Source: Triglochin maritima (lineage: Eukaryota > Streptophyta > Magnoliopsida > Alismatales > Juncaginaceae). Taken from it: DNA of 64,000 bases. A program made the translations under genes and the position numbers. The notes beneath the pieces are model-generated. The model made no database searches. It was not told the origin of the DNA and was given only the letters and a program-made list of their open reading frames with translations. The stretch is taken from NCBI GenBank assembly GCA_963682175.1, contig OY821786.1, forward strand, positions 25,442,501-25,506,500, in the 5' to 3' direction. The number at the start of each line of letters is the position of its first letter. Positions within the stretch are counted from its first letter, which is position 1. This document shows positions 45,985-58,290 of this stretch, piece by piece.

Positions 45985-47589
45985 TTGGTTACTTTGGATT
46001 TTAAACCCCATTTACCAACCCTTGAAAGGTACCTCCACAAGCTTTGGGAGTTACATGGGGGATTAGAGGTGATTCGCCGTCGGAACGGGTTCCTACTTTT
46101 TAGGTTCACACTAGAAGAAGACCGAAAACATGTGCTTGAGCGTGGAGCTGGGTTTGTGAGGGGAACCCCCTTAGTGGTTCAGCAATTGACGCGTGAAATG
46201 GTCATGGAGAGGAGTAGAATTTAATCCATTCTGATATGGATACGGCTGCTCGAGTTAGACCTTAGGTTTTGGTCCAAGGAGATTTTGAGCACAATTGCTA
46301 GTGTCCTTGGGAAGCCGTTATATATGGATGATAATACGGCTTCAGGAAGGAGGCTATAATTTGCAAGAGTTTGCGTGGAGGTTGAAGGAACATTCTAGTA
46401 TCCTGACTTCGTGGTGATTCAAATTGAAGAGGGCGCTTCGACAAAGGAAGACATCGTGTATGAGTGGAAACCGGGGTATTACGAGACATGCTTGTAGTTT
46501 AGGCTCACAATAGTCCACTGCCCACGAAGGCCAAGGGAGAAGGAGAAAGAGAAGGATATAGTGGCTGGGAAAATGAAAGCAAAACCTAAACCCAAGTCCC
46601 AAGAATGGGTGCAAGTAGGCTGGAGAGGAGCATGACAAAGGAAATGGAGTCAGTATGAGTGAGAAAAGGGGTGGAGAAAAATTGGGAAAAGTGGTGCTAG
46701 AGCAAGTAAAGGCTAATTAGGACCAAGAGGATGGATTAGAGGAGCAAGGGAAGGCCATAACGAAAGTGGAGCTCATAACGGAGGTGGAGGCTCAAACGGA
46801 AACGGGGAGCCTTGGGACTGAGCGAAAGGAAAAGCAACAAAGTTTGTTAGAAGAACAACCAATCACAACTGAACTTGATAGTGGACCCACATGGGATTAT
46901 TTGAATGCACCAATAATGGAGGAGTTTCCTCCTTTTGGGGGGACAAAGACTGGTGCACAAAAGGTGCCAGCAGGATCTCTTGTGACCATTAGAGGGGAGC
47001 CAACAAAAAGTGGATAGCAGCTTGGAGTGGAGCACAAACAAGTGTTGTTAGGGAAGGTCCTTAAGGGGTGTCTTTTGCACCAAGGGAGGGAATTTTGGTT
47101 GCAGAATTGCAAGCTTGGAACAAAGGAGAGGTTAGAAAGCCAACACATGATATGCAAGAGGGACAAGAAGTTTGGGACTGTGGGGAGTTGAATCTGAATG
47201 GACTGAGTGGAGTGTATGAGTGCACCTCCGATCCCAACCATCTACGCAAGATGGGAAATATCATTACTAGATCGAGGGCTATAAGGGATAAGACAATCAT
47301 AAGGGGCTTGGGATTGTTCGAGGCTCTTGTTGATCTTGAAGGAAGCGGGGATGATGTAGAAATTGCAATCGAGGAAATAAATGTTGGAAGCACAATTGAA
47401 GCTCCCGTTCAGCGTGTGGGTGGGAAGAAGAGGAATGGCAGCAAGGCTTTGCCTCCACTGCCTTCAGTGGATCTTGAAGTACTCTCTCCACAACAAGAGT
47501 CATTCCATGCTATTCGAGAGAAGGGACTGGAACAACAAAAGGTAAACTGGGGCGGTAAGGGACGAAAGTCCCATATTGGACAACCATAA
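45985..47589 (+). pseudogene. LINE B ORF1 (DUF4283-type)
   Basis: The start encodes PTLERYLHKLWELHGGLEVI, RRRNGFLLFRF and VLERGAGFVRGTPLVVQQL (45985-46224), followed after a stop by LIWIRLLELDLRFWSKEIL and IASVLGKPLYMDD. This is the DUF4283 domain, an RNA-binding-like module at the N-terminus of plant LINE ORF1. A zinc knuckle is not preserved. The rest (46766-47589) is a low-complexity linker in several frames, with an open stretch of 173 codons before the endonuclease. At least five disruptions. Confidence 0.75.
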
Positions 47590-47591
47590 AT

Positions 47592-48440
47592 CTACTCATG
47601 TGGAATGTCTGCGGTGCAAATCTCCTCGACCGTGCGCACATGATTCGGGGAAAAATAAAGGAGGTAAGGGCGGACATTGTATGCCTCGTAGAACATAAAG
47701 TGGAGCTTAAGAAGATTGAGCGCTTTCGAAAAACAATTTGGGGCATGAGTGGGAGTCAAACAACATGGTAATCAATTCTGGGAGAATTCTGGTTTTGTGG
47801 AACGAGAAGAACGTGGACCTAAGGGTCACTTACGAAACCACACAAAAGCTGCAGCTGGAGGGTATGGAGAAAAGTAATGGGAAAAACATGGTTATCACGG
47901 CGGTCTATGTTGAAAATGGGCATATGGAGCAGTGATCACTTTGGGAAGATCTTGTCTGAGCCACCCCTCCGGCCTCGATGCCATGGCTGGTTTGTGGTGA
48001 CTTCAATTGCATTCGGAATGCAAATGAGAAGTGGGGAGGTGCAGGGTTGAACCTGTGGCTATGGATGAATTCCATGCTTGTCTAGATCGAATTTAGCTTA
48101 TTGAGGTTCCTTCAACCGGTGGCGAGTTTACATGGTCCAATTCTTCGCATGGGTTGGCCTGCATTGAGACGTGCATTGATAGAATACTCATGTCTCATGT
48201 GTGGCTCAAAGCTTTCCCTGATTCCTTCTATCTTGTGGGGGATAAGGACTTGAGTGATGACTTGACGCTCATCATGGCCATGGAGAAAGAGGGCCCTCAT
48301 AAGAAGTGGATGTTTAAGTTCGTAAATTTCTGGGCTGAACATGAGAAGTTTAAGGATGTGGTTAATGAGGCATGGGCTACGAGGGTGGAAGGCACTCCCA
48401 TGTTTAAATTGATGGCAAAGCTCAATGACGTAAAGGAAGC
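47592..48440 (+). pseudogene. LINE B APE-type endonuclease
   Basis: Begins LLMWNVCGANLLDRAHMIRG at 47592, the WN.RG-like opening of L1 endonucleases, then IVCLVEHKVE with the catalytic-type Glu, SGRILVLWNEKNVDLRVTYE (47738-47935), CGDFNCIRN near 47995, GEFTWSNSSHG and ETCIDRILMSHVW (48120-48200), and SDDLTLIMAME, which has Asp in place of the usual SDH near 48255. It runs through three frames. Confidence 0.8.
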
Positions 48441-48449
48441 ATTGAAGAA

Positions 48450-50073
48450 GTAAAGTGAGGAGACATTTGGTAATGTTGAACGGAAAGTAAGCAAAACCCA
48501 GCTCTCGCTTGCTGAAATCAGGAAAGAATTGGAGGAACACCCGAGCAATGAGAACCTCCTACAACATGAGGGTCGTTGTAAGGTGGAGCTAGACCGAGCC
48601 TTGGTGAGGGAGGAGGCTTTATTGAGGCAAAAATCAAGGGTACGATGGCTATGCGAAGGTGACCAAAACTCGAGATTTTTCCATGTTTCCCTTAGAGTGA
48701 GGAGTGCCACCAACACTGTGAGGAGAGTGAGTGAGGAAGGGGTGGTTGTTGAGGAAGAGGAAGCTATCAGGGCGCCTTTCGAAGGCGTTATTCTAACTTG
48801 TTTGCAAGTGATTTCATGTACAACATATCGATCCCACGTTATGTCTTCCTCGGTTTGGAGAGGGTGAGAAGCTTGCACTCATCCAGCCATTGGATATGAA
48901 GGAACTTGAAAAGGTAATGATGCATTTGTATGTGGACAGCCACGGGAACGGATGGGTTTAACGCAAAATTCATCAAAGCCACTTTGAATTGTGTGAAGGG
49001 TGACTTGTTCAAAGCTGTCGACTCCTTCATGAGGACTGATAAGCTACTAAAGTGGGTCAACTATACATCTATCACTATTTTTCCAAAGAAGACGATGCCC
49101 GCCAGGGTTGATGATGATTGGCCCATCTCTCTCTACAATATGGTGTCAGGTTGTTATCGAAGATTCTGGCAAATCGATTAAAGGTGCTTCTTCCGAGCTT
49201 GGTAGCAGAAACGCAAAGTGCATTTGTGAGCGGAAAGAGGATCAGCGATAACATTTTACTTGGTCGTGAGATATGCCACAATATGCACTTGGGAGGAGGA
49301 AGGGGGCGGATGTGCTTGAAGTTGGATCTAAGGAACGCCTATGAGTCTATCTCTTTGCAATTCCTCGAGGAAGTACTTAAATGTTTTGGTTTCCCAGCCC
49401 ATTGGTGTAAGCTTACGTTGGCATGCATCCGAGCATCCTTCATGGTCATGGTGAATGGAGTAAACTCGCGACCGTTTCACGCAACAAATGGATTACGGCA
49501 AGGGGACCCGCTAGCCCCTACCTTTTTTGTTCGTTGTATGGAGGTGCTTAGATCTATGTTCAGAAGGGAGGTGGACAGGGGTACCCTAGAACCAGCAAGG
49601 TGCGGGGATGTTCAGGTTTCACATCTTCTCTTTGCGGACGATGTCATGGTCTTTGCTGCGGTTACAAGAGCAAATGCGAGGGTAATCAAGAGCATCCTTA
49701 TGGAGTTTTCAGCTACCTCCGGGCTGCAACTGAATGCATCCAAGAGTCAAGTATTCATGGAGGGTGAAGAAAATGAGGGCACCTGGATATATGCGCATCT
49801 AGGCATGGAGAGGGCTGCCTTCCCGGTCACATACTTGGGCCTCCCACTCTTCTCCTCACATCTACGAAGACACCAATGCATGGGGTTGATCTGCAATGTC
49901 CAGCAGCGGCATAGCACATGGAAAAGGAGCATTCTCTTGATGGTGGGTCATGTTGAGTTGGTGAGAAGTGTGCTTGTGTCTATGAGCATCTATTGGACAT
50001 CGGCTTTTCTTATCCCACAGAAAGTTTTGAAGAAAGTAGAGAGCATCATTACCCAATTTGTATGGGGCAGCCT
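48450..50073 (+). pseudogene. LINE B reverse transcriptase
   Basis: The pre-RT motif LRQKSRVRWLCEGDQNSRFFH is at about 48627. After frameshifts near 48870-49140 a continuous frame from 49118 holds the palm: LANRLKVLLPSLVAETQSAF, MCLKLDLRNAYESIS (motif A Asp), GLRQGDPLAP (motif B) and LLFADDVMVF with the catalytic FADD codons at 49631-49642, then LNASKSQVF and TYLGLPLF. At FVWG the gene is interrupted by the C2 solo LTR. The catalytic residues are intact, but upstream and downstream breaks abolish function. Confidence 0.88.
50069..50073. repeat. Target-site duplication, left (AGCCT)
   Basis: AGCCT here and AGCCC at 51574-51578 flank the C2 solo LTR: 4 of 5 match. Confidence 0.6.
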
Positions 50074-51573
50074 TGTTGGCGTTTTGGCCTTAATCTATGT
50101 TTTGATGGTTTAATCAACCTAATCTTATTTATAATCATGTATAGTAGTACACATATTGAATTGCATATATATTGCTTTGTGCTAACCTCTACAGGTGATC
50201 AAGACTCAAGGAAGAAAGAAAAATCAAGTCAAGACATGTAATCAAGCTTTTTTGAAGACATGTATTTTGTATTTTCTTTGAGTCTTAGGAACTCTGTGTA
50301 ATTGAGCATACATGAGATAAAATCAACTTAAACACACACTAGGTTCCTAAGAGAAGTCACACACGAAATTTCATAACATTTGGACTTCAATAGATCACCC
50401 AAACTTGAACTGGAAAACACTTAACCTAACCTGAACTGTCTACCCACATTCGGCCGAACGAAACAGACCGTTCGGTCGACCGGATGATCAATTATCCTTT
50501 TTCTGTTTTATTGCCCGGTTTCGGTCGACCGTGTATACCCTTTCGGTCGACCGTGTAAACTCATTTTTTCGACCGTTAGTTTTGTCGTATATACCCAACG
50601 GTCGTATTCGTATTAAACCAAAAATACCCTAAATACATTTCTTGTATCGGTCGACCGAAGACCTTGTTCGGTCGACCGATTATCTGTCTTTTGACAAACC
50701 CAAACTTCCTGTTGGAATTCGGTCGACCGTGTACCTTGTTTTGGTCGACCGAATATAACCTTGTTTGTCAACCCCTTAGAGTCTGTTGTGAATCGGTCGA
50801 CAGAACCCTTTGCGGTGTTCGATCGATCACTTAAGTGTACCTAAGTCGTAGCATTGAGCAGTCGACCATTCCTTAACCGGTCGACCGAACTGAGTTGAAA
50901 ACTGCCAAACGGTCGAATGAACTACCCGATTCGGTCGACCGAATTAACTCAGAATTGGGTCCTGCGAGTTTCTATTTTGTGTATCTTACACCAACTTATA
51001 CCCAATCAACCCGAACGGCTATATTCTCTCTAATGCGTATAAATAGAGTTGTAAAACACAGTTTCACACAACTCTCCCACACATATTTGCCTCATACATT
51101 AGAGAGAAGATCCAAACACTCCAAGCCTCAAACCTTCCACAGTTTAGTCATAAATCCAATCCTACTCAAGTGTGCTCATGTTTAGAGAGTGTTGTTCCAC
51201 TCAACCATTGTGAAAGAAGCAACGGTCTTGTTGAAAGCCCAAGACAAAGAGTATAGACTTCGGTGAGAGCCCGAAGTATCGCTCTCGGACTGTGAGAGGA
51301 GGAGGCTAGCTCGGCGAGGGTTGTTTGCGAGCTTGAAGATTGTAAAGACGTTCTCTCCCGGCTCGGAATGGGGAGTGGATAGTGAAGACGCGAGCAGAGC
51401 TTGCAAGAGAGGACGTAGGTGGTGGCCGAACCTCTGTCAAAACCCCCGAGTCCATTGTGGTTTGATTTACTTACTTGTCTATTTTAAATTCCGCTGTGCA
51501 TATTTTGATAGTTAAACAAGTAGGTAATTAGGGATAAAAGTGATTAGTATTAGCGACCCTCACGATCCAATCA
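50074..51573 (+). mobile_element. C2 solo LTR, copy 3
   Basis: 1,500 bp, TGTTGGCGTTTTGGCC to CGATCCAATCA, plus strand, with a TATA box at 51038-51045 and a dense palindrome cluster at 50460-50945. It splits LINE B inside ORF2; LINE coding resumes at 51574. Near-identical 5-mers flank it. Confidence 0.85.
50460..50945. promoter_or_regulatory. CGGTCGACCG palindrome cluster, C2 copy 3
   Basis: GGTCGACC or close variants start at 50473, 50523/50545, 50649/50670, 50721/50743, 50795, 50860/50879 and 50911/50933. Most pairs are 21-22 bp apart. The cluster ends about 100 bp before the TATA box. Confidence 0.86.
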
Positions 51574-52156
51574 AGCCCTACATAGTGGATGGTTGTAGCT
51601 TGGAAGGATATTTGCACACCAAAGAAGGAGAGTGGATTGGGGCTGCGGAGACTTCAGGATTGGAACGCTACCTGGCTATTGCGTAACCTTTGGCTAGTAG
51701 TGGAGGATGGTGGCTCACTTTGGGTTCACTGCGTGAGAAGAATGTATTTAAGGAACCGAAATATATGGCTAGCAAGGCCGCAATCGGTGTGTTCATGGGC
51801 ATGGAGGGGCATCTTGAGTGTCCAATACAAGGTGGGAAATGGGACAAAAATTAAGTTCTTCACCGATCCATGGTGTGGACAGCCGTTACTATCATCACCG
51901 GGGGAGAGCGTCTTCACTATGATATGGGAGTTCCAAAGGATACGTTGGTATCGTATTTTATCAATGAGGGGCATGACTTCTTCCTGAACTGAGGTCCTTA
52001 GAGATGGCAGTATTGTGGCCTCGCATATTACAAACCAACATACATGGAGGACGAGACACCCCTATAAGGGTGGGAGCGAAGAGTGAGATGTTTTCAATCA
52101 ACGAAGCATGGACTTGGGTTGTACCTGGGCATAGGCAAGTGGGTTGGTCAGATTTG
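51574..52156 (+). pseudogene. LINE B ORF2 post-RT region
   Basis: Continues ORF2 after the solo LTR: WKDICTPKKESGLGLRRLQDW, TWLLRNLW and YKVGNGTKIKFFTDPWCG, open from 51589 to 51987, then broken. It is about 330 bp collinear with LINE C (62757-63090). It stops at 52156 where LTR-G copy 7 begins. Confidence 0.82.
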
Positions 52157-52845
52157 GTTGAACGTTTTAATTAACCGCAAGTTCACAACCGCGTTGAAGT
52201 GGTGGTAAATATGGGTCGATCCACAGGGAGGTGTGTCAACTATAGTTAGTTCGAAGGCGAGTGGGAAAGAAAGGAGTGAAAGGAGTTATGATCGAAATTA
52301 CACTAAAATGCCAAAGTAATTTCAAAATCAGCAATAAAACTAAACCCATAGGATGTAGAGAAAGAATGTGAATACAAAAATATGTGTATGTGTGTGTGTT
52401 CAATTGTGCTCATCACAACATGTAGTGCATGAAACTCCTAAAACTAAATCCAACTTTGCCTCCACATGAAATAAGATAACACATTATCATTAAAACATAC
52501 AAAACAATAATTGGAATTAAGCTAAATGAACTCATGTATAAAGACCAAACCCCACTATGCCTCCACATTAAATAAGATTTACACAATCATTAAAACATAC
52601 AAGGAATTAACAAGGTAAAGGCAACAAGAGTACATGCAACTACAATTCATGTTTCCTTTATCAATTCCATCCATATCCCCACCTCATCATTCCCCATAAA
52701 ATAGGTCTACTAATCTAAGCATATGCTAAGCTTCATTCAAAAGCATTAGCATATCAAAGACAAGAGTGAAATCCCATTAGATGGTTATGGAAATCATGTA
52801 ACGTTCAAAGGATTAAGATAACACACACCTAATACATCACATAAT
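52157..52845 (-). mobile_element. LTR-G copy 7, left part
   Basis: Minus strand. The 3' terminus of the LTR (TGGTTGAACG on plus, family form TGATTGAACG) meets LINE B at 52157. It is interrupted after ATAAT at 52841-52845 by element C3. Confidence 0.8.
52841..52845. repeat. Target-site duplication ATAAT, left copy
   Basis: Exact match to 62121-62125. Confidence 0.85.
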
Positions 52846-55007
52846 TGAAAGTAATGTGTTCTAAAAGTTTTACTTTTAAATGTCAATTATTATGAAATGG
52901 ATGTGCAAACATTTTGTTCCTTGATTATGGCATTCTTCTTTTGGAAGAGTTAAGGAAGAGGCACTTGGTCCTTAACCATAGAGCTCTAAAAGATAATGGT
53001 TTACATAAATCAAAAGTTATTCACAATCATGGTAATTAACATGGAACATTAATCACCGAGATAAGATTGTCGTGTTGGTCATCGATTGTTGTAGCTCTAC
53101 AAATAATTGATGACACGAGTATATAAAAGAGGAACAAATTACTTTTATATATTGAGTAGATCTAACAAGTAAAACATTATGGAATTGTGTTTCGTGTCAT
53201 TAATGCTTTACTGTGTCTTGGATCCTATGATATGAGACTTATATCTTTTCACTCATGAAGTGCTTAATTTGATTATTGTCAAAAGCTATCAATGAGTATA
53301 GTGATAAAGGCAATAGTTGGTTGAACATGACTTGTGCTGGAAAAGATAGCTAGTCAAACGATTATCGTTGCCCCTCTTAATTGCGTGATGATATTAGTGG
53401 GCCCCTTGATAAAGCAAATTATAATGTGCACAATGTAACTTGAGTTAAGTTACATAGTTATAATTAGCTTAGAGAGATCAAGAAATGAATGTAATACAAA
53501 GGTGACATATTTCTACTTTGTATGTATTCTTAATATCATGTGGCAAGGGACGGACACAAGTGGTGCACTTACATCACTAAATGGATTGTGTTTAGTTCGG
53601 GTAGAACAAGGACATCTATGCTAATTGGGTAACTATAATGTGTAGCTAGATACCGCTTATAGTTTGAGATATTAAGTGTTTAATATCGCTGCCGATTTAG
53701 CTTAGATCCTCCTATAGGTCACACCACAAAACTGGGAAACAAGAAGCTTAATTTTGAGTTCATATGATGTGCCGGGTTTCATGTGAACAAGGGACACATG
53801 TGATGAACGAATAAAATCAATATGTCATGAGAATTGACATAATTAGAATCATAATAAATTCATATGAGGTGTGTATATTATGGGGTGTAATAATTTAATA
53901 TTACATAGGATAATATATTACATAAGTAATGAATTTGCTAAACACCCCAAAAGATCAAATTTTGTTGAAAATAAATCCAAAATTTGACAAAGGCAAAATT
54001 GTGGTCAAACATGGTAAACCGTTTAGGGTTCGGTCGACCAAGTTGTCTTCGGAACGGTCAACCGAACGGGGAACGGGTAAACACAATTGGTCGACCGAAA
54101 TATTCTGGAGTTCCTGGACAATCGGGTTCAGTCAACCGAGAGAAAATATCTTAGGATATTTTTGGTAGACCGAATGTGACACGGTCGTCCGATGAATATT
54201 AGCCAGGAGAATTTTTGGTGGGTCAACGGTCGAGCGGAGCAAGACGCGGATCGTCCGAATTTTTCCAGAGAATTTTTCTCATGCATATTCGGTCGACTGT
54301 CTAGCTCACGGTCCACCGAATATGTGTTAAAACCGAATGGTTCGGTTCACCGAGAAGAATTCTCGGTCAACCGAATAGTGCAATTTTTGCCTGAATTATT
54401 AAGAGAATATTTAGATCATTGGTTGGATTAATTCCAGATTTAATCAAATGTTTTGAGGATGCTTATGTGGCAATTTTAGATTAATTTTAGGAGAGAATAA
54501 GCAAGGGATCATGACTAAAGAATAGTTATTGATGAGGATGTTTTTGGGAGCCTATAAAAGGACCCCTCATCCTACTTGTTTAAGGGAATGCAAAAATTCT
54601 TTCTCTCATTAATCTCTCCCTTAATCACCACGAAAATCTCTTAATAGTTTTAAGTTTTGGAGATAGAAATTTCAGGATCTTAAAGTGGGGTTATTAGCTA
54701 GATTCTAAGCCTAATTAGAGATTGATTGGCTAGCCCATTTCTATCTAATCTTGTTTAGAGTTTGGTGAACACTTGGAGGCGAATCAGCGTGCGATTCGAC
54801 GAGCAACGGAACTCCGGATCTTCTGAAAGGTTTTAGAGAACCTTTGGGTACGATCCTCTATCCTTTGTTTATTTTAATATGTGTAGTAATGCATGATATT
54901 AGAATAAACAAATACATGTTCGTAAAATCAATGAAAATATGAAATTGATCTTGTATGTTGTGTTATTTTTTTAAATATATACATACATAGGGACACCAAA
55001 TCCTATA
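52846..55007 (+). repeat. C3 5' LTR
   Basis: 2,162 bp, TGAAAGTAATG to CCTATA (the final CA has become TA). A TATA box (TATAAAA) lies at 54553-54559. CGGTCGACC-type palindromes occupy 54030-54370, 180-520 bp upstream of it. Confidence 0.9.
54030..54372. promoter_or_regulatory. Palindrome cluster, C3 5' LTR
   Basis: Exact or decayed GGTCGACC sites start at 54032, 54055, 54089, 54130, 54291, 54310, 54344 and 54365. Spacing within apparent pairs is 19-23 bp, looser than in C2, and many sites have GGTCAACC. Confidence 0.72.
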
Positions 55008-55008
55008 G

Positions 55009-55020
55009 TGGTACCAGAGC
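55009..55020 (+). promoter_or_regulatory. C3 primer binding site
   Basis: TGGTACCAGAGC, one base after the 5' LTR. It differs by one base from the initiator Met-tRNA complement TGGTATCAGAGC. Confidence 0.85.
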
Positions 55021-56480
55021 ATTTAGTTCATATTTTAAATGATTTGACTATATAATTAATTTTAGTTTACCATCTACAATTGAAACAATTCATGTTCTAT
55101 GTCTTTTTCAAGTTTTGCGATTGTTTTGTTCATTTAATTTTAATTGATTCTTTTGATAGTTTTAAATGTTTGGAAACACATCATGTGAATTTTAGAATTA
55201 AAATTTAGACTTATGTCTAATATATAAAATTTTCGTTTTTTTAATTAAATGCTTATTTTATAAGGAATCGACAAAACGAAAAGGCATATTTTTATCTTTC
55301 CGTATAATTTTTATTTTTGGAAATTGGATAAACATCGATTCAATTGTCTTGTGTTTTGAACTATGGATGCATAAAATCATTTTTAATGGATTTCAAATGA
55401 TTTTAGAATTATTTTATTTAGAGATGCGTGATAAACTAAATTGAGTAATATATAGTATATGTACATGCGTTGCTCGAGTTCTCTAATGCAGGAATATGTG
55501 AGTTTGTATGTTCCGATGATGCAATGTGTGAATGAATGAATGAATGTGTATGTTATTATTATTCAATCACAGGCGCTTAAGTATATGTGAAAGCCAAATT
55601 TCTATTTCTATGTATATGCATGCATTTGAGAGGATTTTTACATTGGACTTGCACTAGACAATTTTCAAAATTGAGAGATGCATGTTTATATTTTTGAAAT
55701 ATCAACATCCATGGTGCAAGAGGAAGACACTGAAGAAGCACAAGGATCAAGGAGACGAGAACATATAAACTCACACAATGTGTGTGTGAATGGATATATT
55801 TATGTTTGTGTGCTTGACATGTATGTGATTGTATGGATGAATGTTAGGATGTGTATAGATTATAAATATGCATGATCACCTAAATTCTAAAATCACACAT
55901 AAATGTTTAAATTGTCCAACCAAAAATTAAGAGTATTTTTTTCTTCTTATTTCATCCTCTAGCAGCCATCGATCGAGGGATATTCTGCTCACCCTTAGCG
56001 GGAGATAGCTTCCTCCATCTTTGGGAATAGTGGGAGATATAAGTTTGTCTATTGTAGTGCCATGAATATATGTACGAGGTGTGATTCACCCTTAGTGGAC
56101 ACCGAGTATATTTGTTTGTGAATACAATGGATAAACGTATCTCGTATCAAATGAAATAAGTTTTCTTAACAAGACCCGGAGACCTAGCTCGGTTTTGAGA
56201 AAGAGAGTTTTTCTTATGAGGATTGGTCAAATTCCCTCTTAATTAAAACGACAAGAGTCATAAGAGTTTCAAAATGCAATGTTGCGATATTTCTAAATGG
56301 TTATGATTAGAAAATGTTTTCTTACCTAATTTTGTAATATCTCTGATAGCCATTAGCTAATTTGTATTATAATTGATAGGATCTTCAATTGTTGCATTTA
56401 TGGACAATTTTTTATTTACGGTCATGAAATTTTTAAAACATAAAATTGACATTAAATCTCATATAATTTATTTTGTAAAA
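55021..56480 (+). other. C3 untranslated leader
   Basis: About 1.46 kb of AT-rich sequence between PBS and gag. No conserved coding sequence seen. Short frames such as the 65-codon one at 55678 have no recognisable motif. Confidence 0.6.
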
Positions 56481-57320
56481 ATGTCGAATATTCAACCTAT
56501 TATGCGATCTATGATTGAAAAATATCCTTTGGCAAATGATGGCTCAAACTTCAGAAGCTGGCAACTCGAGCTCAATATCGTGTTCAAATTTGAGAAACTA
56601 TCTCATATTTTGGATGGTGAAATCCCAAAATTAAATGAGAAGGCAACCGATAGAGAGAAAGAGGCAAAAGTCAAGTGGGAAGACCAAGAGAACCAGGTTC
56701 ACAGTCTAATGTTGGCCTCCATGGGTGACTCGCTTTAAGCGAAATACTTTGATTCAAAACCCAAGAAGACCATGGAAGCTTTAACTAAGATGTTCATGGA
56801 TAGTGCTAGAAAACAGCGCTATAAGACCACCATCACACTCACAAGGTGTCACATGGCGGAGGGAACATCGGTATCCATGCATTTTCTCACGATGCAAGGA
56901 TACCTTGAGAAGTTGTCGAAGCTCTCTTCCCCAATGCCCGATGACATTGTGGAAGATTTGATTCTTCGCTCTCTAGCCCTGTCCTACAAGGACTTCATTA
57001 TGCACTATCATGTGCGTGAGAAAGGGGTGTGTCTTGAGGAACTTCACAACGCTCTCAAAAGGGCTGAAGTTGACATGGGCAAGGGTCGGGACAAGCACGT
57101 CCTAGCCGCCCATGGAGGGAGCAAGAAGATCACCAAAGGTAAAGGCAAATTCACCAAAAATATGCCAATCAAGAGCAAGGGAGTAGGAGGTTGTCGTGTG
57201 AGTGCCTTGAGGGGGAATTCTTCAAAATCTCCGACTCCCAACACGGAGTGCTTTCGCTGTGGTGAAAAGTGACACATCTGGCCAAATTGCCCCAAGTACA
57301 AGGAAGACTTTGACAATGGA
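56481..57320 (+). pseudogene. C3 gag
   Basis: Starts at an ATG at 56481 with MSNIQPIMRSMIEKYPLAND and SWQLELNIVF, a copia gag N-terminus. It continues in the same frame past a TAA at 56736-56738 (a likely Gln codon) through MFMDSARKQRYKTTITLTRC and ILRSLALSYKDFIMHYHV to the zinc knuckle CFRCGEK-HIWPNC at about 57250-57290, where a TGA replaces the Gly codon. Structural capsid protein; inactive because of the stops. Confidence 0.85.
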
Positions 57321-58290
57321 GTGATTGAGCGTAAGCGGCCCAAAAAGGCCAAAGGTATATTTGTTATTGACATAAATTTAGCCACCTCTGTCCATGATTG
57401 GGTAATTGATACCGGATCTTGTGATCACATAATTTCTAATGTGCAACTACTAAAGGATAGGAAGGAACTCGTGAAGAACGAGATGATTTTGAAGGTCCGA
57501 AATGGTGCGAGCGTTACTGCTATTGCACAAGTTTTTGTGGAGCTTCAATTATCTAGTGGTTTAAATTTATGTTTAAAGAACGTTCGTTATGTGCCTTTGA
57601 TTAGCAAGAATATTATTTTTGTATCATGTTTGGATATGGATAATTTTAATATAGACATTTCAAATTCTTGCTTGTCTATATCGAAGAATGGTATTTTCTA
57701 TGCAAATGCATTCGTGTGGAATGGTCTCTATTTGCTTGAATTGAATAATAAACAAATCTTAAACATCAATAACAAAAGACTTAAAACTACTCACGTGAAT
57801 GATACACTCTTGTGGTACTATCGTCTTGGTCACATAAATGAAAAACGCATCAAGAAATTGCAAGAAGCTAACCTTCTTGGTCAACTTGATTTTAAATCAT
57901 TGGAGACGTGCAAACCTTGCCTAATGGGCAAAATGACCAGGAGGCCTTTCAAGAAGAAAGGATCGAGAGCGAAAGACTTGTTGGATTTGATATATTCCGA
58001 TGTATGTGGTCCTATGAGTACTAGTGTAAGAGACGGTTTTAGGTACTTCATTATGTTCACGGATGACTATAGTCGTTATGGCTAAATTTATCTAATGAGA
58101 AACAAAAGTGAATCTTTTGACAAGTTCAAGGAATTCAAGAATGAAGTAGAGAACCAACTCAACAAGAAAATCAAGTCTCTACAAACGGATAGTGGAGGTG
58201 AGTACTTAAGTACCGAATTTGACTCATTCCTAAAGGACTGTGCTATTGTACCACAGCTCACCCCTCAAGGGAAAAAGGGCATTCAAAATA
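57321..58290 (+). pseudogene. C3 protease and truncated integrase
   Basis: In frame with gag. The protease active site WVIDTGSCDHI has its Asp at 57408. Integrase zinc-binding region: LWYYRLGHINEKRIKKL (first His changed to Tyr) and CKPCLMGKMTRRPF near 57910. Integrase core: DLIYSDVCGPM, YFIMFTDDYSRYG, a TAA at 58083-58085, then SLQTDSGGEYLS near 58175. The core stops after LTPQG and runs directly into RT, so the integrase C-terminus and linker are deleted at about 58275. Confidence 0.86.

Larger units (their letters stand above)
45915..52156 (+). mobile_element. LINE B: long L1-type LINE, plus strand, split by a solo C2 LTR
   Basis: Plus strand: ORF1 (DUF4283 region onward), ORF2 endonuclease and RT to 50073, the C2 solo LTR (50074-51573), then post-RT sequence to 52156, where an LTR-G copy cuts it off. 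The 5' side abuts purine repeat. It has several stops but the RT is still open for about 330 residues. Confidence 0.85.

Noticed and set aside
55678..55875. 65-codon frame in the C3 leader
   Set aside because: No motif, AT-rich noncoding context, position between PBS and gag.
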